From Silicimonas sp. (GTDB lineage: Bacteria > Pseudomonadota > Alphaproteobacteria > Rhodobacterales > Rhodobacteraceae), in NCBI GenBank assembly GCA_022824315.1, contig JAJEAC010000048.1, positions 1-64,000 on the forward strand: a stretch of 64,000 nt of DNA, read 5' to 3'. A program made the position numbers and the translations under genes. Below, one piece after another: positions 24,089-33,282 of this stretch (position 1 is the first letter of the stretch; every line of letters starts with the position of its first letter). The notes under the pieces are model-generated. The model was not told the DNA's origin and did no database searches. It saw only the letters and a program-made list of their open reading frames with translations.

Positions 24089-26496
24089 CAGCCGCGCATC
24101 GCCTTGCCGTCCGGGTCGTAGGGCGATTGCGGGATCACCCGTGCGGCACGCTCCACGCCGACCACGTGAACCGCGAGCTCGGTGCCTTCCATCGCAGCGT
24201 CACGATCGATCATGGCCATTGCGAGAGACTTTCCAACCGTGTGGCCATAGCCGCCTGACGTGACAAATCCGACCAGGTTCCCGTCCTGCCAAACCGGCTC
24301 GTAGCCGCTTGCGTCGGCGTCCGTCGCGTCGACTTCCAGCGTCACGACCTTCCGGTTCGGACCGTTTCCGTCGCGCTCCGTGATGGCAGCTTCGCGCCCG
24401 ATGAATTCGCCCTTGTCCCAGGCGATCCATCGGTCCATGCCGGTTTCGCCGGGCGTATAGTCCTGCCGGAATTCCGCGGACCAGATGCCGAACGACTTCT
24501 CGAGCCTGAGCGACAACATCGCGTTGAACCCGTATTCCTGGAGCCCGGTCGCCTTGCCTGCATCGAGCAGCATGCGGCGCAACATCACGTGATCGCCAAA
24601 TCGGCAGTTGATTTCGTATCCCAGTTCGCCGACCACCGACATTCTCGCAACTCGCGCGCCGGTCAGGCCGACGTCGAGCGGTGCGCAACCCATGAAGGGA
24701 ATGTCGCCGATGTCGCCGTGCACGACGTCCTGCAGCACCTTTCGCGAATTCGGGCCAGACAGGGCGAAGCCAGCCACCTCCTCTCCGAGGTCGCGGACGC
24801 TGACGCCGTCGGTCAGGTGGTCCCTGAACCACCGCATGTGCCATGTTCGGAGGTAGTAGGATCCCATGATCCACCAGGTCCCGTCACCCCAATTCAGCAA
24901 TGTCAGGTCGCCCTTGAGGCGACCGGTTTCGGACAGCATCGGCGCAAGCCGCGCCTGTCCCGGGGCCGGAAGCCTGGATGCCATCAGGCCATCGAGCCAC
25001 GTCTCCGCACTCGGCCCCGTGACCTCGTAGCGCGCAAACCCGGTGATATCGACCATGCCGACATTCGCGCGCACGTTTCTGCATTCGGCGGCCACGATGT
25101 CGTGCGCGTTCGAGCGCTTGAGCGTCAGGTTTTCGACAAAGTCCTCCGACGGCGCGAAGTAGAGCGGCGTCTCCAGATCCCAGCTCACGCCCCAGCGGCA
25201 GCCGGCCTGAGTCATTGCGTCATGCGCGGGCGCCATCTTGAGCGGCCGGCCGGCCGGCAGCTGTTCGTTCGGATAGGACATGACGAATCGGCGCGAATAG
25301 AACTGGCCGGTGGTCTGGCGGATGTATTCGCGATTCTCGGCAAATGCGCCGTAACGCGCGACATCCATCGACCAGGCGTCGGCCTCCGGCTCACCGCGAA
25401 TCATCCATTCGGCCAGGGTCTTGCCGACGCCGCCACCTTGCAGGAAGCCCGCCATGACCGCGCAGGCGCACCAGTAGCCCGGCTTGCCGGCCACGGGGCC
25501 GACGAGCGGGTTGCCGTCCGGGCTGAACGTGAACGCGCCGTTGACCCAGGTCTTGATGCCGACATCCTGGATGGCGGGATACCGCTCGAAGCCCAGCGTC
25601 ACTTCGTTTTCGATCCGGTCCAGCTGCTCCTGGAAGAGGTCCATGCCGTAGTCCCATGGCGCGCCGTCCATGGCCCAGTGCTCATGGTCGATCTCGTAGA
25701 TGCCCACCAGGACGCCATTCTGGTCCTGACGCATGTAGGTGAAGCCTTCGAGGTCGACCGTCATCGGCATCTCGAATTCGCACGCCGCGACTTCGGGGAT
25801 CGTGTCGGTGACGAGATAATGGTGCTTGAGTGGCGAAACCGGCAGTTCGATCCCCGCCATGCGGCCGACCTGCTTTGCCCAGAGGCCCGCAGCATTGACC
25901 ACATGTTCGCAGGTGATCGTGCCCTTGTCGGTCACGACCCGCCAGCCATCGGCGGTCTGGACCAGTTTCTCGACTTTCGTGTGCTCGATGACCTCGGCAC
26001 CGCGCTTGCGGGCAGCTCCGGCATAGGCATGCACGGTGCCGGTCGTGTCGAGATAGCCTTCGCGGTCGGCCCACATGGCTCCAAGGACACCGTCCGTCGA
26101 CATGATCGGACAGCGCTTCCGGGCCTCGTCCGGAGAAATCAGTTCGCAATCGTGGATGCCGATCGACTGGAAGACGCGAAAGGTCGCCTGCAGCCACTCC
26201 CAACGCTCGGGCGTCCCGGCGAGGGTCAGGCCTCCGGTCATGTGCATGCCGATGTCCTGTCCCGACTCCGTCTCGATCTCGGACAGCAGGTCGATGGTGT
26301 AGGCTTGGAGCGCGGCCATGTTCGGATCCGCGTTCAGGGCGTGGAACCCGCCCGCCGCGTGCCAGGAGGATCCGGCGGTCAGCACCGAACGCTCAAGGAG
26401 GCAGATGTCGGTCCAGCCGAATTTCGCGAGGTGGTAGAGAACCGAGGAGCCGACGACGCCGCCCCCGATCACGACGACACGATAATGAGATTTCAT
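24088..26496 (-). CDS. Dimethylglycine/sarcosine dehydrogenase-like flavoprotein with GcvT domain
   Basis: 802 residues from MKSHYRVVVIGGGVVGSSVL; the frame is open further upstream but without protein-like sequence. Residues 1-390 are a DAO-type FAD domain, including SSWHAAGGFH, where the His is in the position of covalent flavin attachment in dimethylglycine dehydrogenase. An FAO_M linker follows, then a GcvT folate-binding domain (about 440-720, GFARYEVTGPSAETWLDGL) and a GcvT C-terminal barrel. The family oxidatively demethylates N-methylated amines and passes the one-carbon unit to tetrahydrofolate. Pairing with the MttB-family gene suggests stepwise demethylation of a quaternary or tertiary amine. 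Confidence 0.9.
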   Translation of the reverse strand: MKSHYRVVVIGGGVVGSSVLYHLAKFGWTDICLLERSVLTAGSSWHAAGGFHALNADPNMAALQAYTIDLLSEIETESGQDIGMHMTGGLTLAGTPERWEWLQATFRVFQSIGIHDCELISPDEARKRCPIMSTDGVLGAMWADREGYLDTTGTVHAYAGAARKRGAEVIEHTKVEKLVQTADGWRVVTDKGTITCEHVVNAAGLWAKQVGRMAGIELPVSPLKHHYLVTDTIPEVAACEFEMPMTVDLEGFTYMRQDQNGVLVGIYEIDHEHWAMDGAPWDYGMDLFQEQLDRIENEVTLGFERYPAIQDVGIKTWVNGAFTFSPDGNPLVGPVAGKPGYWCACAVMAGFLQGGGVGKTLAEWMIRGEPEADAWSMDVARYGAFAENREYIRQTTGQFYSRRFVMSYPNEQLPAGRPLKMAPAHDAMTQAGCRWGVSWDLETPLYFAPSEDFVENLTLKRSNAHDIVAAECRNVRANVGMVDITGFARYEVTGPSAETWLDGLMASRLPAPGQARLAPMLSETGRLKGDLTLLNWGDGTWWIMGSYYLRTWHMRWFRDHLTDGVSVRDLGEEVAGFALSGPNSRKVLQDVVHGDIGDIPFMGCAPLDVGLTGARVARMSVVGELGYEINCRFGDHVMLRRMLLDAGKATGLQEYGFNAMLSLRLEKSFGIWSAEFRQDYTPGETGMDRWIAWDKGEFIGREAAITERDGNGPNRKVVTLEVDATDADASGYEPVWQDGNLVGFVTSGGYGHTVGKSLAMAMIDRDAAMEGTELAVHVVGVERAARVIPQSPYDPDGKAMRG

Positions 26497-26709
26497 TGTC
26501 TGCCTCCACGGAACCTGTCGGCGCGAAATCACCATTCCTGAACCTGCCTGTCCAGAACTTTTCCTTGACCTGCTTGCAGGTCTTGAAATCCGTGGAACCG
26601 GAATCGAGTGTGTCCACGCGTGCCCACAACGCACTCTCGTCATGCGGACGGATCCGCCGCCAACCCGCATCGCCGGTTCGAGCGGCAATCCGGTGGTCGG
26701 TGTCGGCAA

Positions 26710-27549
26710 TCACTCCCCGCCTCGGCTTTCTTCGGTCTCATCCCGTGGCGGACCCTGTTCGTCCGGAAACCGGCTCTCGTCCAGATCGAAAATCACTGTG
26801 GTCAGGCGTTCGGAGGCGTCGTGGAGGAGCGGCGCGAGGGACACGAGTTTCTCAAGCGAAAGCCGCTGGACTGGCCCATGGGCCGCAAGCGAGGCAAAAT
26901 AGCGGCCCGAGCGGTCACGCACCGGCACCGCGACGGCGACCATGTCGTCAAAGAATTCCTCGTTGTCGAGCGCGTATCCCTGCCTCGCGGCCGTCGCGAG
27001 TTCGTCCATGAGGTCGTCGACCTTCGTGATCGTGTTCCTGGTCAAGGGATCGAGCGTGATCCCGCTCACGACCCTCCGGCGCTCGGCAACTGGCAGCGTG
27101 GCCAGGAACGTCTTCCCGCTGGCGGTGCAGTGGAAGGGCACATGGCTGCCGACAGGCAACTGAATCCGGAACGGCCAGTTGGTTTCGACGCGGTCCTTGT
27201 AGCTCATGCCCGGGTTCTCGGGCATGACGAAATTCACGGTTTCGCCAACCTGGTCAGCCACCGACTTCAGGATCTGGTGCCGTGCGACATGGCCGGAAGA
27301 GATGCGCAGGATGCCAGAGGCCATTTCGCGTGCACGCGGTCCAGGGCGCAGGTGCCCGCGCTTCGAGTCGCGCGCAAGATAGCCTTCTTCGACCAGGGTC
27401 TTGCAAAGCCGGTGCGCAGTCTGTTTCGGCAGCCCCACGAGCCGTCCGATTTCCGCTGCCGACAACGGCCCGCTTTGCCGCCCCATGGCTTCGAGAACGA
27501 GCATGGTGCGCAGGTTCGTGGGAATGCGTGCACCGCCATTCTTCGGCAT
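26710..27549 (-). CDS. IclR-family transcriptional regulator
   Basis: 279 residues. The N-terminal winged helix (about 10-75) contains LSAAEIGRLVGLPKQTAHRL and LVEEGYLARDSKRGHLRPG. The C-terminal effector domain has the usual VGETVNFVMPE, PFHCTASGKTFLATLP and late VRDRSGRYFASLAAHGP segments. It is divergent from the GMC oxidoreductase and 213 bp upstream of the flavoprotein-MttB unit on the same strand, so it could regulate either. A near-perfect inverted repeat lies in the divergent spacer. Confidence 0.93.
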   Translation of the reverse strand: MPKNGGARIPTNLRTMLVLEAMGRQSGPLSAAEIGRLVGLPKQTAHRLCKTLVEEGYLARDSKRGHLRPGPRAREMASGILRISSGHVARHQILKSVADQVGETVNFVMPENPGMSYKDRVETNWPFRIQLPVGSHVPFHCTASGKTFLATLPVAERRRVVSGITLDPLTRNTITKVDDLMDELATAARQGYALDNEEFFDDMVAVAVPVRDRSGRYFASLAAHGPVQRLSLEKLVSLAPLLHDASERLTTVIFDLDESRFPDEQGPPRDETEESRGGE

Positions 27550-27608
27550 GCCGCTCTTTCTCCGTTCAACGTGCTTGCAAATCCATGGTTTTCATGGTGC
27601 AATTCAAT

Positions 27609-27629
27609 AATGGGACAAATAGTCTCATT
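27609..27629. promoter_or_regulatory. Putative IclR operator (inverted repeat)
   Basis: AATGGGAC (27609-27616), five spacer bases, then GTCTCATT (27622-27629). The halves are inverted complements with one mismatch. The site sits between the IclR start (27549) and the GMC TTG start (27666), directly before a TTGACT -35-like element at 27632. It is a natural autoregulatory and target operator, but no binding data are available. Confidence 0.5.
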
Positions 27630-27665
27630 TTTTGACTTTTTACGCAAGACCCCCGGGGGAGCTTT

Positions 27666-29303
27666 TTGGAATTCGACTATGTCATCGTGGGGGCCGGGTC
27701 GGCAGGTTGCGTGATGGCGAACAGGTTGTCCGCTGACGGCAGGCATTCTGTCGCGCTTCTTGAGGCGGGCGGTCGTGACACCAATCCCTGGATCCACATT
27801 CCCGTTGGATATTTCAAGACCATGGGCAATCCGGGCACGGACTGGTGCTACCGAACGGAACCTGACCCGGGGCTCAACGGGCGCTCGATCATGTGGCCAC
27901 GTGGCAAGGTGCTTGGCGGATCGAGTTCGATCAACGGACTCCTGTACGTACGCGGACAGCCAGAGGACTACGACCACTGGCGACAGCTTGGGAATGTCGG
28001 CTGGAGCTGGGACGATGTCCTTCCTCTCTTCAAGCGGTCGGAGAGCTATGGCGACGGCGATGCGGCGCTCCGGGGGAGGGACGGACCGCTCAGCGTCTCG
28101 GATTCGGCTGTTCGGCGCGAGATTGTCGATCGTTGGGTGGAGGCGGCGGTGAACGCGGGCTATCCGGCCAATCCCGACTACAACGGAGCAACGCAGGAAG
28201 GCGTCGGTCATTTTCAGTTGACGCTCAGGAACGGGCGGCGCTGCTCGTCCGCTGTTGCCTATCTCAGGCCGGCCATGCGCCGTGCCAACCTGACCGTCCT
28301 GACGGAATGCCTGGTTGAGGCGCTGGATTTCGATGAGCGCCGCGTGACTGGCGTCAAGGTGCGGCACAAGGGGCGGACCATGACCATCCGGGCAGGTCGC
28401 GAAGTCATTCTTGCTGCGGGTGCTGTCGCCTCTCCGCAGGTTCTCATGGTCTCGGGCATCGGCGCTGCGGACGAGATTCGCGCCATGGGAATCAAGGTTG
28501 TGGCGGATCTGCCAGGCGTTGGGAAGAACCTCCAGGACCACCTTCAGGCCCGCCCGGTCTTCAGGACCAGCCTGTCGACCATCAACGCCGAGATCAACAG
28601 TTTCGCAAAGCAGTTCCTGATCGCGCTTCGCTATGCGGCGACGCGCTCCGGCCCCATGACGATGGCAGCGAGCCTCGGCACGGCATTCCTGAAGACGCGG
28701 CCTGAACTCGCCACGCCGGACATCCAGTTCCACATCCAGCCCTTCAGCGCGTCGGAAAGGATCAGCCAGCCACACAGCTTCAATGCCTTCACGGCGAGCG
28801 TCCTTCAACTCAGGCCGGAAAGTCGCGGCGAGATTCGCCTGCGTTCCGCCGACATGCGGGACCACCCGAAGATCCGCCCGAACTACCTCGCGACGCGGAC
28901 CGACCAGCACACGATCGTCGAGGGCATTCGCGTCGCACGCAGGATCGCGTGCCAAAGCCCGCTTGCCGAGGTCATCACCGGAGAGTACACGCCCGGGGCG
29001 AAGGTTGCGGGGGACGATTACGAGGCGGTTCTCGACTGGGCGCGCAACACGTCCACGACAATCTACCACCCGACAGGCACCTGCAAGATGGGCAGCGACC
29101 CGATGTCAGTGGTTGATTCCAGGCTGCGTGTGCACGGGATCGACGGCCTTCGCGTGGCGGATGCCTCGATCATGCCGAACATCGTTTCGGGCAACACGAA
29201 CGCGCCGACGATCATGATAGGCGAAAAGGCGAGCGACATGGTTCTTGAAGACACCATGACGGATCGAACCGGGCACGCCGTGTCCGCAGACAGGGCGGCA
29301 TGA
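27666..29303 (+). CDS. GMC-family FAD-dependent oxidoreductase (choline dehydrogenase-like)
   Basis: 545 residues from a TTG start preceded by a purine-rich GGGGGAG. The N-terminal MEFDYVIVGAGSAGCVMANR is the FAD-binding Rossmann motif. WPRGKVLGGSSSINGLLYVR and GAVASPQVLMVSGIG are the two GMC signatures, and the catalytic His/Asn region is YHPTGTCKMGSDP plus SGNTNAPTIMIGE. Relatives oxidise alcohols to aldehydes and feed electrons to the respiratory chain. The specific alcohol is unknown. The gene overlaps terC by 4 nt and is divergent from iclR. Confidence 0.92.
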   Translation: MEFDYVIVGAGSAGCVMANRLSADGRHSVALLEAGGRDTNPWIHIPVGYFKTMGNPGTDWCYRTEPDPGLNGRSIMWPRGKVLGGSSSINGLLYVRGQPEDYDHWRQLGNVGWSWDDVLPLFKRSESYGDGDAALRGRDGPLSVSDSAVRREIVDRWVEAAVNAGYPANPDYNGATQEGVGHFQLTLRNGRRCSSAVAYLRPAMRRANLTVLTECLVEALDFDERRVTGVKVRHKGRTMTIRAGREVILAAGAVASPQVLMVSGIGAADEIRAMGIKVVADLPGVGKNLQDHLQARPVFRTSLSTINAEINSFAKQFLIALRYAATRSGPMTMAASLGTAFLKTRPELATPDIQFHIQPFSASERISQPHSFNAFTASVLQLRPESRGEIRLRSADMRDHPKIRPNYLATRTDQHTIVEGIRVARRIACQSPLAEVITGEYTPGAKVAGDDYEAVLDWARNTSTTIYHPTGTCKMGSDPMSVVDSRLRVHGIDGLRVADASIMPNIVSGNTNAPTIMIGEKASDMVLEDTMTDRTGHAVSADRAA

Positions 29304-29971
29304 CAATGGAACTGATCTTTGACGTGGGCGCCATCATCGTCGCGGACCTGATTCTCTCGGGCGACAACGCGTTGATCATCGGCATGGCCGCCGCCGGCCT
29401 GTCGCCCGGACTTCGTGCGAAGGCAATCCTGTTCGGGATGGTGATCGCGGCTCTCCTGCGGGTGGTCTTCGCGGTCATTGCCACCACGCTGCTCGGCGTT
29501 CCGGGGCTTCTCTTCGTCGGCGGCCTTCTTCTCTGCTTGGTGTGCTGGAGACTCTATGCCGAGATTCGGAGCAATGTTGACGCCAAGGCCGAACTGGTGC
29601 TGGAGACGGCAGGTGATCCGCATGCCGGCTACACGGGCGCGCCACGGCGCACCCTCGCTTCGGCGCTCTGGACAATCACTTTGGCGGACGTGTCGATGTC
29701 GCTCGACAACGTGTTGGCAGTTGCCGCGATTGCCGATGGGGACGTGCGCCTCCTGGTCTTCGGTCTCGCACTCGCGATCCTGCTGATGGCATTTGCGGCA
29801 ACGATAATCATGAAGATCCTGGCCCGGTATCAATGGATTTCGTGGGTCGGACTATTGGTGCTGGTCTACGTCGCGGGCGAAATGCTGTTTCGCGGCGTGT
29901 TCGACATCAACTATGGGGTGGGTCCCATGCTGGGCCTTGTTGAAGGCATGGACTTCGGCAAGAGGCATTGA
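29300..29971 (+). CDS. TerC/YjbE-family integral membrane protein
   Basis: 223 residues with about 6-7 membrane helices. The two TerC signatures with membrane-embedded acidic residues are present: ADLILSGDNALIIG near the start and LADVSMSLDNVLAV in the middle. The loop between them is hydrophilic (GDPHAGYTGAPRRT). TerC proteins are linked to metal ion (Mn or Ca) efflux and metallation of exported proteins. The ATGA overlap with the GMC gene is unusual and suggests co-expression, but a functional link is only inferred. Confidence 0.88.
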   Translation: MTMELIFDVGAIIVADLILSGDNALIIGMAAAGLSPGLRAKAILFGMVIAALLRVVFAVIATTLLGVPGLLFVGGLLLCLVCWRLYAEIRSNVDAKAELVLETAGDPHAGYTGAPRRTLASALWTITLADVSMSLDNVLAVAAIADGDVRLLVFGLALAILLMAFAATIIMKILARYQWISWVGLLVLVYVAGEMLFRGVFDINYGVGPMLGLVEGMDFGKRH

Positions 29972-30055
29972 GCGGAGTAGAGACAACCCGGTCGCAGCGC
30001 CTTCGGCGGCCGGTTTCTGAAAGTTCGGGAAGGCATGCAAAGTGGGAGAACGAAA

Positions 30056-31168
30056 ATGTTCGCAATTCCAAGACTGACCAGAACCGCCGCGGCAGCCGCC
30101 GTCGGCGTGGCGATGATGGCGCAAGCCTCGTTCGCCGAAACAGTGATACGAGTTCAATCGGTGATCCCGTCGAGTGCCGACGAGATCGTGATGCTGAAGG
30201 ACTTCGCCGAAGACGTACGGGCGCTGACCGACGGCGGAGTCGTGATCGAGGTGCTGCCCGCAGGCGCTGTCGTCGGCGTGCAGGAAACGCTCGACGCGGT
30301 GGATGCAGGCCTCATCGAGGGCGGATTCGCCTGGACGCACTATTGGTCGGGCAAGCATCCGGCCGCCATGCTCTTCGGTTCGCCCGTTGCGGGCGCCGGC
30401 GTTGGCATGGACAACATCGCCTTCCTGAGCTGGTTCCTGTCCGCTGGCGGCAAGGAACTCTACGAGCAGCTCTGGGACGAGATGGGCGTGAACGTGGTGG
30501 GCTTCATGCTCCAGCCCGTCGGCCCCGAGGCCCTTGGCTGGTTCAAGGAGCCGATCACGTCGATGGACGATTTCCGCAAGTACCGCTTCCGCACACCTCC
30601 GGGCATTCCAGGCCAGACCTACAAGGACATTGGCGTGGCCTCGGTTGCCATGGGCGGGGGCGACATCCTCCCGGCCCTTGAGAAGGGCACCATCGATGCT
30701 GCGGAATGGTGCTGCCCGAAGCCGGACTCGGTCTTCGGCTTCCAGAAGGTCCTGAAGCACTACTACCTGCAAGGCCTTCATCAGGTTGTCGTGAACGCGG
30801 ACCTCTACATCAACAAGGACGTGTTCAATTCGCTGACCCCGCTTCAGCAAAAGGCAATCGAAGTGGCGGCCAACGCCTCGCTGATGAAGTCCTTGGCCTA
30901 CCGGATCAACGAGAACGGCAAGGCGCTTGACAGCCTCATCAACGACCATGGCGTACAGCTTCATGACACGCCGGCGGACTACTTCCCGGCTTACATGAAC
31001 GCGGCGAACGCAGCGCTCGAGACCAATGCGGGCGAGAACGAGTTCTTCGCCAAGGTCTGGCAGTCCCAGAAGGACTTCGCGAAAACCGCGATTCCGTTCT
31101 GGGCAGGCGCGCAGACGTCAAACGCCAACCTGGGACGGGCGTACGCCGACCAGCTTCTTGGCAAGTAA
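30056..31168 (+). CDS. TRAP transporter substrate-binding protein (DctP type)
   Basis: 370 residues from ATG 30056, with GGGAGAA upstream. The signal peptide ends near QASFA/ET. The mature protein begins VIRVQSVIPSSADEIVMLKD and has the DctP features EVLPAGAVVGVQETLDAVDAG, FRTPPGIPGQTYKDIG and AAEWCCPKPDSVFG, a layout closest to keto-acid/TakP-like binding proteins. It is the first gene of a complete TRAP system and ends in a strong hairpin before the DctQ gene. The context of ComDE and HpsN-like genes suggests a C3 sulfonate such as DHPS or sulfolactate as ligand. Confidence 0.92.
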   Translation: MFAIPRLTRTAAAAAVGVAMMAQASFAETVIRVQSVIPSSADEIVMLKDFAEDVRALTDGGVVIEVLPAGAVVGVQETLDAVDAGLIEGGFAWTHYWSGKHPAAMLFGSPVAGAGVGMDNIAFLSWFLSAGGKELYEQLWDEMGVNVVGFMLQPVGPEALGWFKEPITSMDDFRKYRFRTPPGIPGQTYKDIGVASVAMGGGDILPALEKGTIDAAEWCCPKPDSVFGFQKVLKHYYLQGLHQVVVNADLYINKDVFNSLTPLQQKAIEVAANASLMKSLAYRINENGKALDSLINDHGVQLHDTPADYFPAYMNAANAALETNAGENEFFAKVWQSQKDFAKTAIPFWAGAQTSNANLGRAYADQLLGK

Positions 31169-31178
31169 GTGAATTGGG

Positions 31179-31207
31179 GGGGGCCGCGGAATGCGATCGC
31201 GGCCCCC
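31179..31207 (+). terminator. Strong GC hairpin between DctP and DctQ genes
   Basis: GGGGGCCGCG (31179-31188) and CGCGGCCCCC (31198-31207) form a perfect 10-bp stem with a 9-nt loop directly after the DctP stop. With no T-tract it is more likely an attenuator or 3'-end stabiliser. It would give high binding-protein and low membrane-subunit levels, as often seen in TRAP and ABC operons. Confidence 0.6.
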
Positions 31208-31314
31208 TCGTGACCAGGACGGTCGGGCCGTTCTGCTGCGGGCCGGGATTGACGGCGCTTGCAGATTGGGCGCGCAAGTGATTGACAGGGGCAGGCACTT
31301 TGGGAGGGCGAGAG

Positions 31315-31926
31315 GTGAACGACCTCGACGACATAGACCTAGAAGCCGGTGACGAATTGCTTGCGGAGGCCCGTGGCGGGCCGGACACACCCCTTCCGGA
31401 CGACATGCATCCTCTCGCCAGTCGGGTCGTTTGGGCGCTGGACTGGTTTGCAGAGTGGCAGGGCCGGATCGTCTGCCTGATGGTTGCGCCGATCATCATC
31501 GTGATGGTCTACGAGGTCATCGCCCGCAAGTTCTTCATTGCACCCACGCTTTGGGCATTTGACATCTCGCGCATGCTGTACGGCATGTCGTTCATGCTTG
31601 GCGCGGCGTACGCTCTCATGCGCGGCCTGCATATCCGCGCGGACTTTCTCTACCGGGGTTTCTCGGTGAAGACACAGGGTCGGGTTGACATCCTGCTCTA
31701 CGTCACGCTCTTCATGCCCGGGATGATCTTTCTTCTGTGGGCGGGGTACGGATTCGCCGAGAAGAGCTTCCTGCAGAACGAGCGCGCCGGCGACAGCACT
31801 TGGGCGCCGGTTGTCTGGCCCGTCAAGATTGCCCTGGCCGCCGGGGTCTTCTTTCTCGTCCTCCAGGGCGTCTCCGAGATCCTGAAGTCGTGGTATGCGG
31901 CGACGCGCGGCCGGTGGCCACGCTGA
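31315..31926 (+). CDS. TRAP transporter small permease (DctQ type)
   Basis: 203 residues from GTG 31315, chosen over an upstream TTG because GGGAGGG lies 7 nt before it. The N-terminal acidic, soluble stretch of about 40 residues is followed by four membrane helices (CLMVAPIIIVMVYEV; MLYGMSFMLGAAYALM; ILLYVTLFMPGMIFLLW; IALAAGVFFLVLQG). Residues around MRGLHIRADFLYR are typical of DctQ. The stop overlaps the DctM start (TGATG). Confidence 0.88.
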   Translation: MNDLDDIDLEAGDELLAEARGGPDTPLPDDMHPLASRVVWALDWFAEWQGRIVCLMVAPIIIVMVYEVIARKFFIAPTLWAFDISRMLYGMSFMLGAAYALMRGLHIRADFLYRGFSVKTQGRVDILLYVTLFMPGMIFLLWAGYGFAEKSFLQNERAGDSTWAPVVWPVKIALAAGVFFLVLQGVSEILKSWYAATRGRWPR

Positions 31927-33257
31927 TGTTCGAGATTGCCAACGAGACAATCGGGCTCCTGATGATCGGAGCGATGCTGTTCGCGATCTTCGTGGGGTTC
32001 CCGATATCCTTCACGCTCATCTTCCTCGGACTCGTCTTTGGGGCCTGGGGCATCGGGATCAAGCTCACGGTCTTCCTGATGACGCTCCAGGTCTACGGCT
32101 CGATGATGGAGCAGACGCTCGCGGCGGTGCCGCTGTTCGTCTTCATGGGATTCATGATGGAGCAGGCCGGACTGATGGAGCGACTGTTCGCGGCCGTGCA
32201 GCTCATGCTGGCGCGGATGAAGGGATCGCTCTTCGTCGCCGTCCTGTTCGTCAGCGTGATTTTTGGCGCTGCCACCGGCATCGTCGGCGCCAGCGTCACC
32301 ATCCTCGGCATCATGGCGGCGACCACGATGAACCGTTCGGGCTACGATGTCCGTCTGGCCTCCGGCACGATCACCGCCGGCGGCACGCTCGGAATCCTCA
32401 TCCCGCCTTCGATCATGCTCGTTGTCATGGGGCCAGTTCTCGAGATTCCCGTGACCGATCTTTTCGCGGCGGCGATCTTCCCCGGCATCATGATGGCAGT
32501 GCTCTATCTCGTCTACGCGATGGTACGGTGCTGGCTGAATCCGTCACTCGGCCCGCCCTTGCCGGAAGAGCTGATCCCCAAGGACCGGTCGCATGTCTGG
32601 CGGGAGTTCTTCCTTGGCCTTGTGCCGCCGACATTCCTGATCGCCTTTGCGCTCGGTTCGATCCTCACGGGATGGGCGACTCCGACGGAGGGTGCCGGAA
32701 TGGGGGCGTTCGGAGCGATCCTGCTCACGCTGCTCTATCGCAAGTTCTCCTGGTCTAGCACCTACGACGCCTTGAAGAAGACGCTCGAAATCTCCGTTCT
32801 GATCCTCTTCCTGGTTGCGGCCTCGAATTTCTTCGGCGCGGTCTTCTCGCGACTTGGCACGCCGACCATGATCACGGAACTGCTGCTTTCCTGGGATCTC
32901 TCGGCGGCAATGGTGGTCATCCTGATCCTTGCCCTGATTTTCCTGCTCGGATGGCCCTTGGAATGGGTGCCCATCGTGCTCATCATCCTGCCGATCCTCT
33001 ATCCCTTGCTGATCGAGTTGCAGGTGGACAAGGTGTGGTTCGCAATTCTCGTCGCGGTCTGCCTGCAGACGGCATGGTTATCGCCACCGGTGGCGTTATC
33101 GGCATATTTCCTGAAAGGCGTGGTGCCGAGCTGGGACCTGAAGGACATTTATCTCGGCATGATGCAGTTCATGGTGATCCAGCTCCTGGGCCTGGCAATC
33201 GTGTTCCTTTTCCCGGCGATCGCGACCTGGCTTCCCGGGTACATCTACGGCAACTGA
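31926..33257 (+). CDS. TRAP transporter large permease (DctM type)
   Basis: 443 residues with about 12 membrane helices. DctM hallmarks include VGFPISFTLIFLGLVFG near the start, AAVPLFVFMGFMMEQAG, ASVTILGIMAATTM and TAGGTLGILIPPSIMLVV. It forms the sodium-driven translocator with DctQ. It is convergent with the ComE-like gene, only 25 bp apart, supporting a shared role in sulfonate use. Confidence 0.94.
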   Translation: MFEIANETIGLLMIGAMLFAIFVGFPISFTLIFLGLVFGAWGIGIKLTVFLMTLQVYGSMMEQTLAAVPLFVFMGFMMEQAGLMERLFAAVQLMLARMKGSLFVAVLFVSVIFGAATGIVGASVTILGIMAATTMNRSGYDVRLASGTITAGGTLGILIPPSIMLVVMGPVLEIPVTDLFAAAIFPGIMMAVLYLVYAMVRCWLNPSLGPPLPEELIPKDRSHVWREFFLGLVPPTFLIAFALGSILTGWATPTEGAGMGAFGAILLTLLYRKFSWSSTYDALKKTLEISVLILFLVAASNFFGAVFSRLGTPTMITELLLSWDLSAAMVVILILALIFLLGWPLEWVPIVLIILPILYPLLIELQVDKVWFAILVAVCLQTAWLSPPVALSAYFLKGVVPSWDLKDIYLGMMQFMVIQLLGLAIVFLFPAIATWLPGYIYGN

Positions 33258-33282
33258 GCCGCGCGAGGAGTCGAAGGCAGGT

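Noticed and set aside
24589-26541. A 650-codon open frame antisense to the flavoprotein gene
   Set aside because: The opposite strand encodes a complete, motif-rich flavoprotein; long antisense frames are normal in GC-rich DNA and this one shows no motif.
27267-29069. A 600-codon open frame antisense to the GMC gene and overlapping iclR
   Set aside because: It runs opposite the well-supported GMC oxidoreductase and across part of IclR in another frame; its composition is Arg/His-rich without domains.
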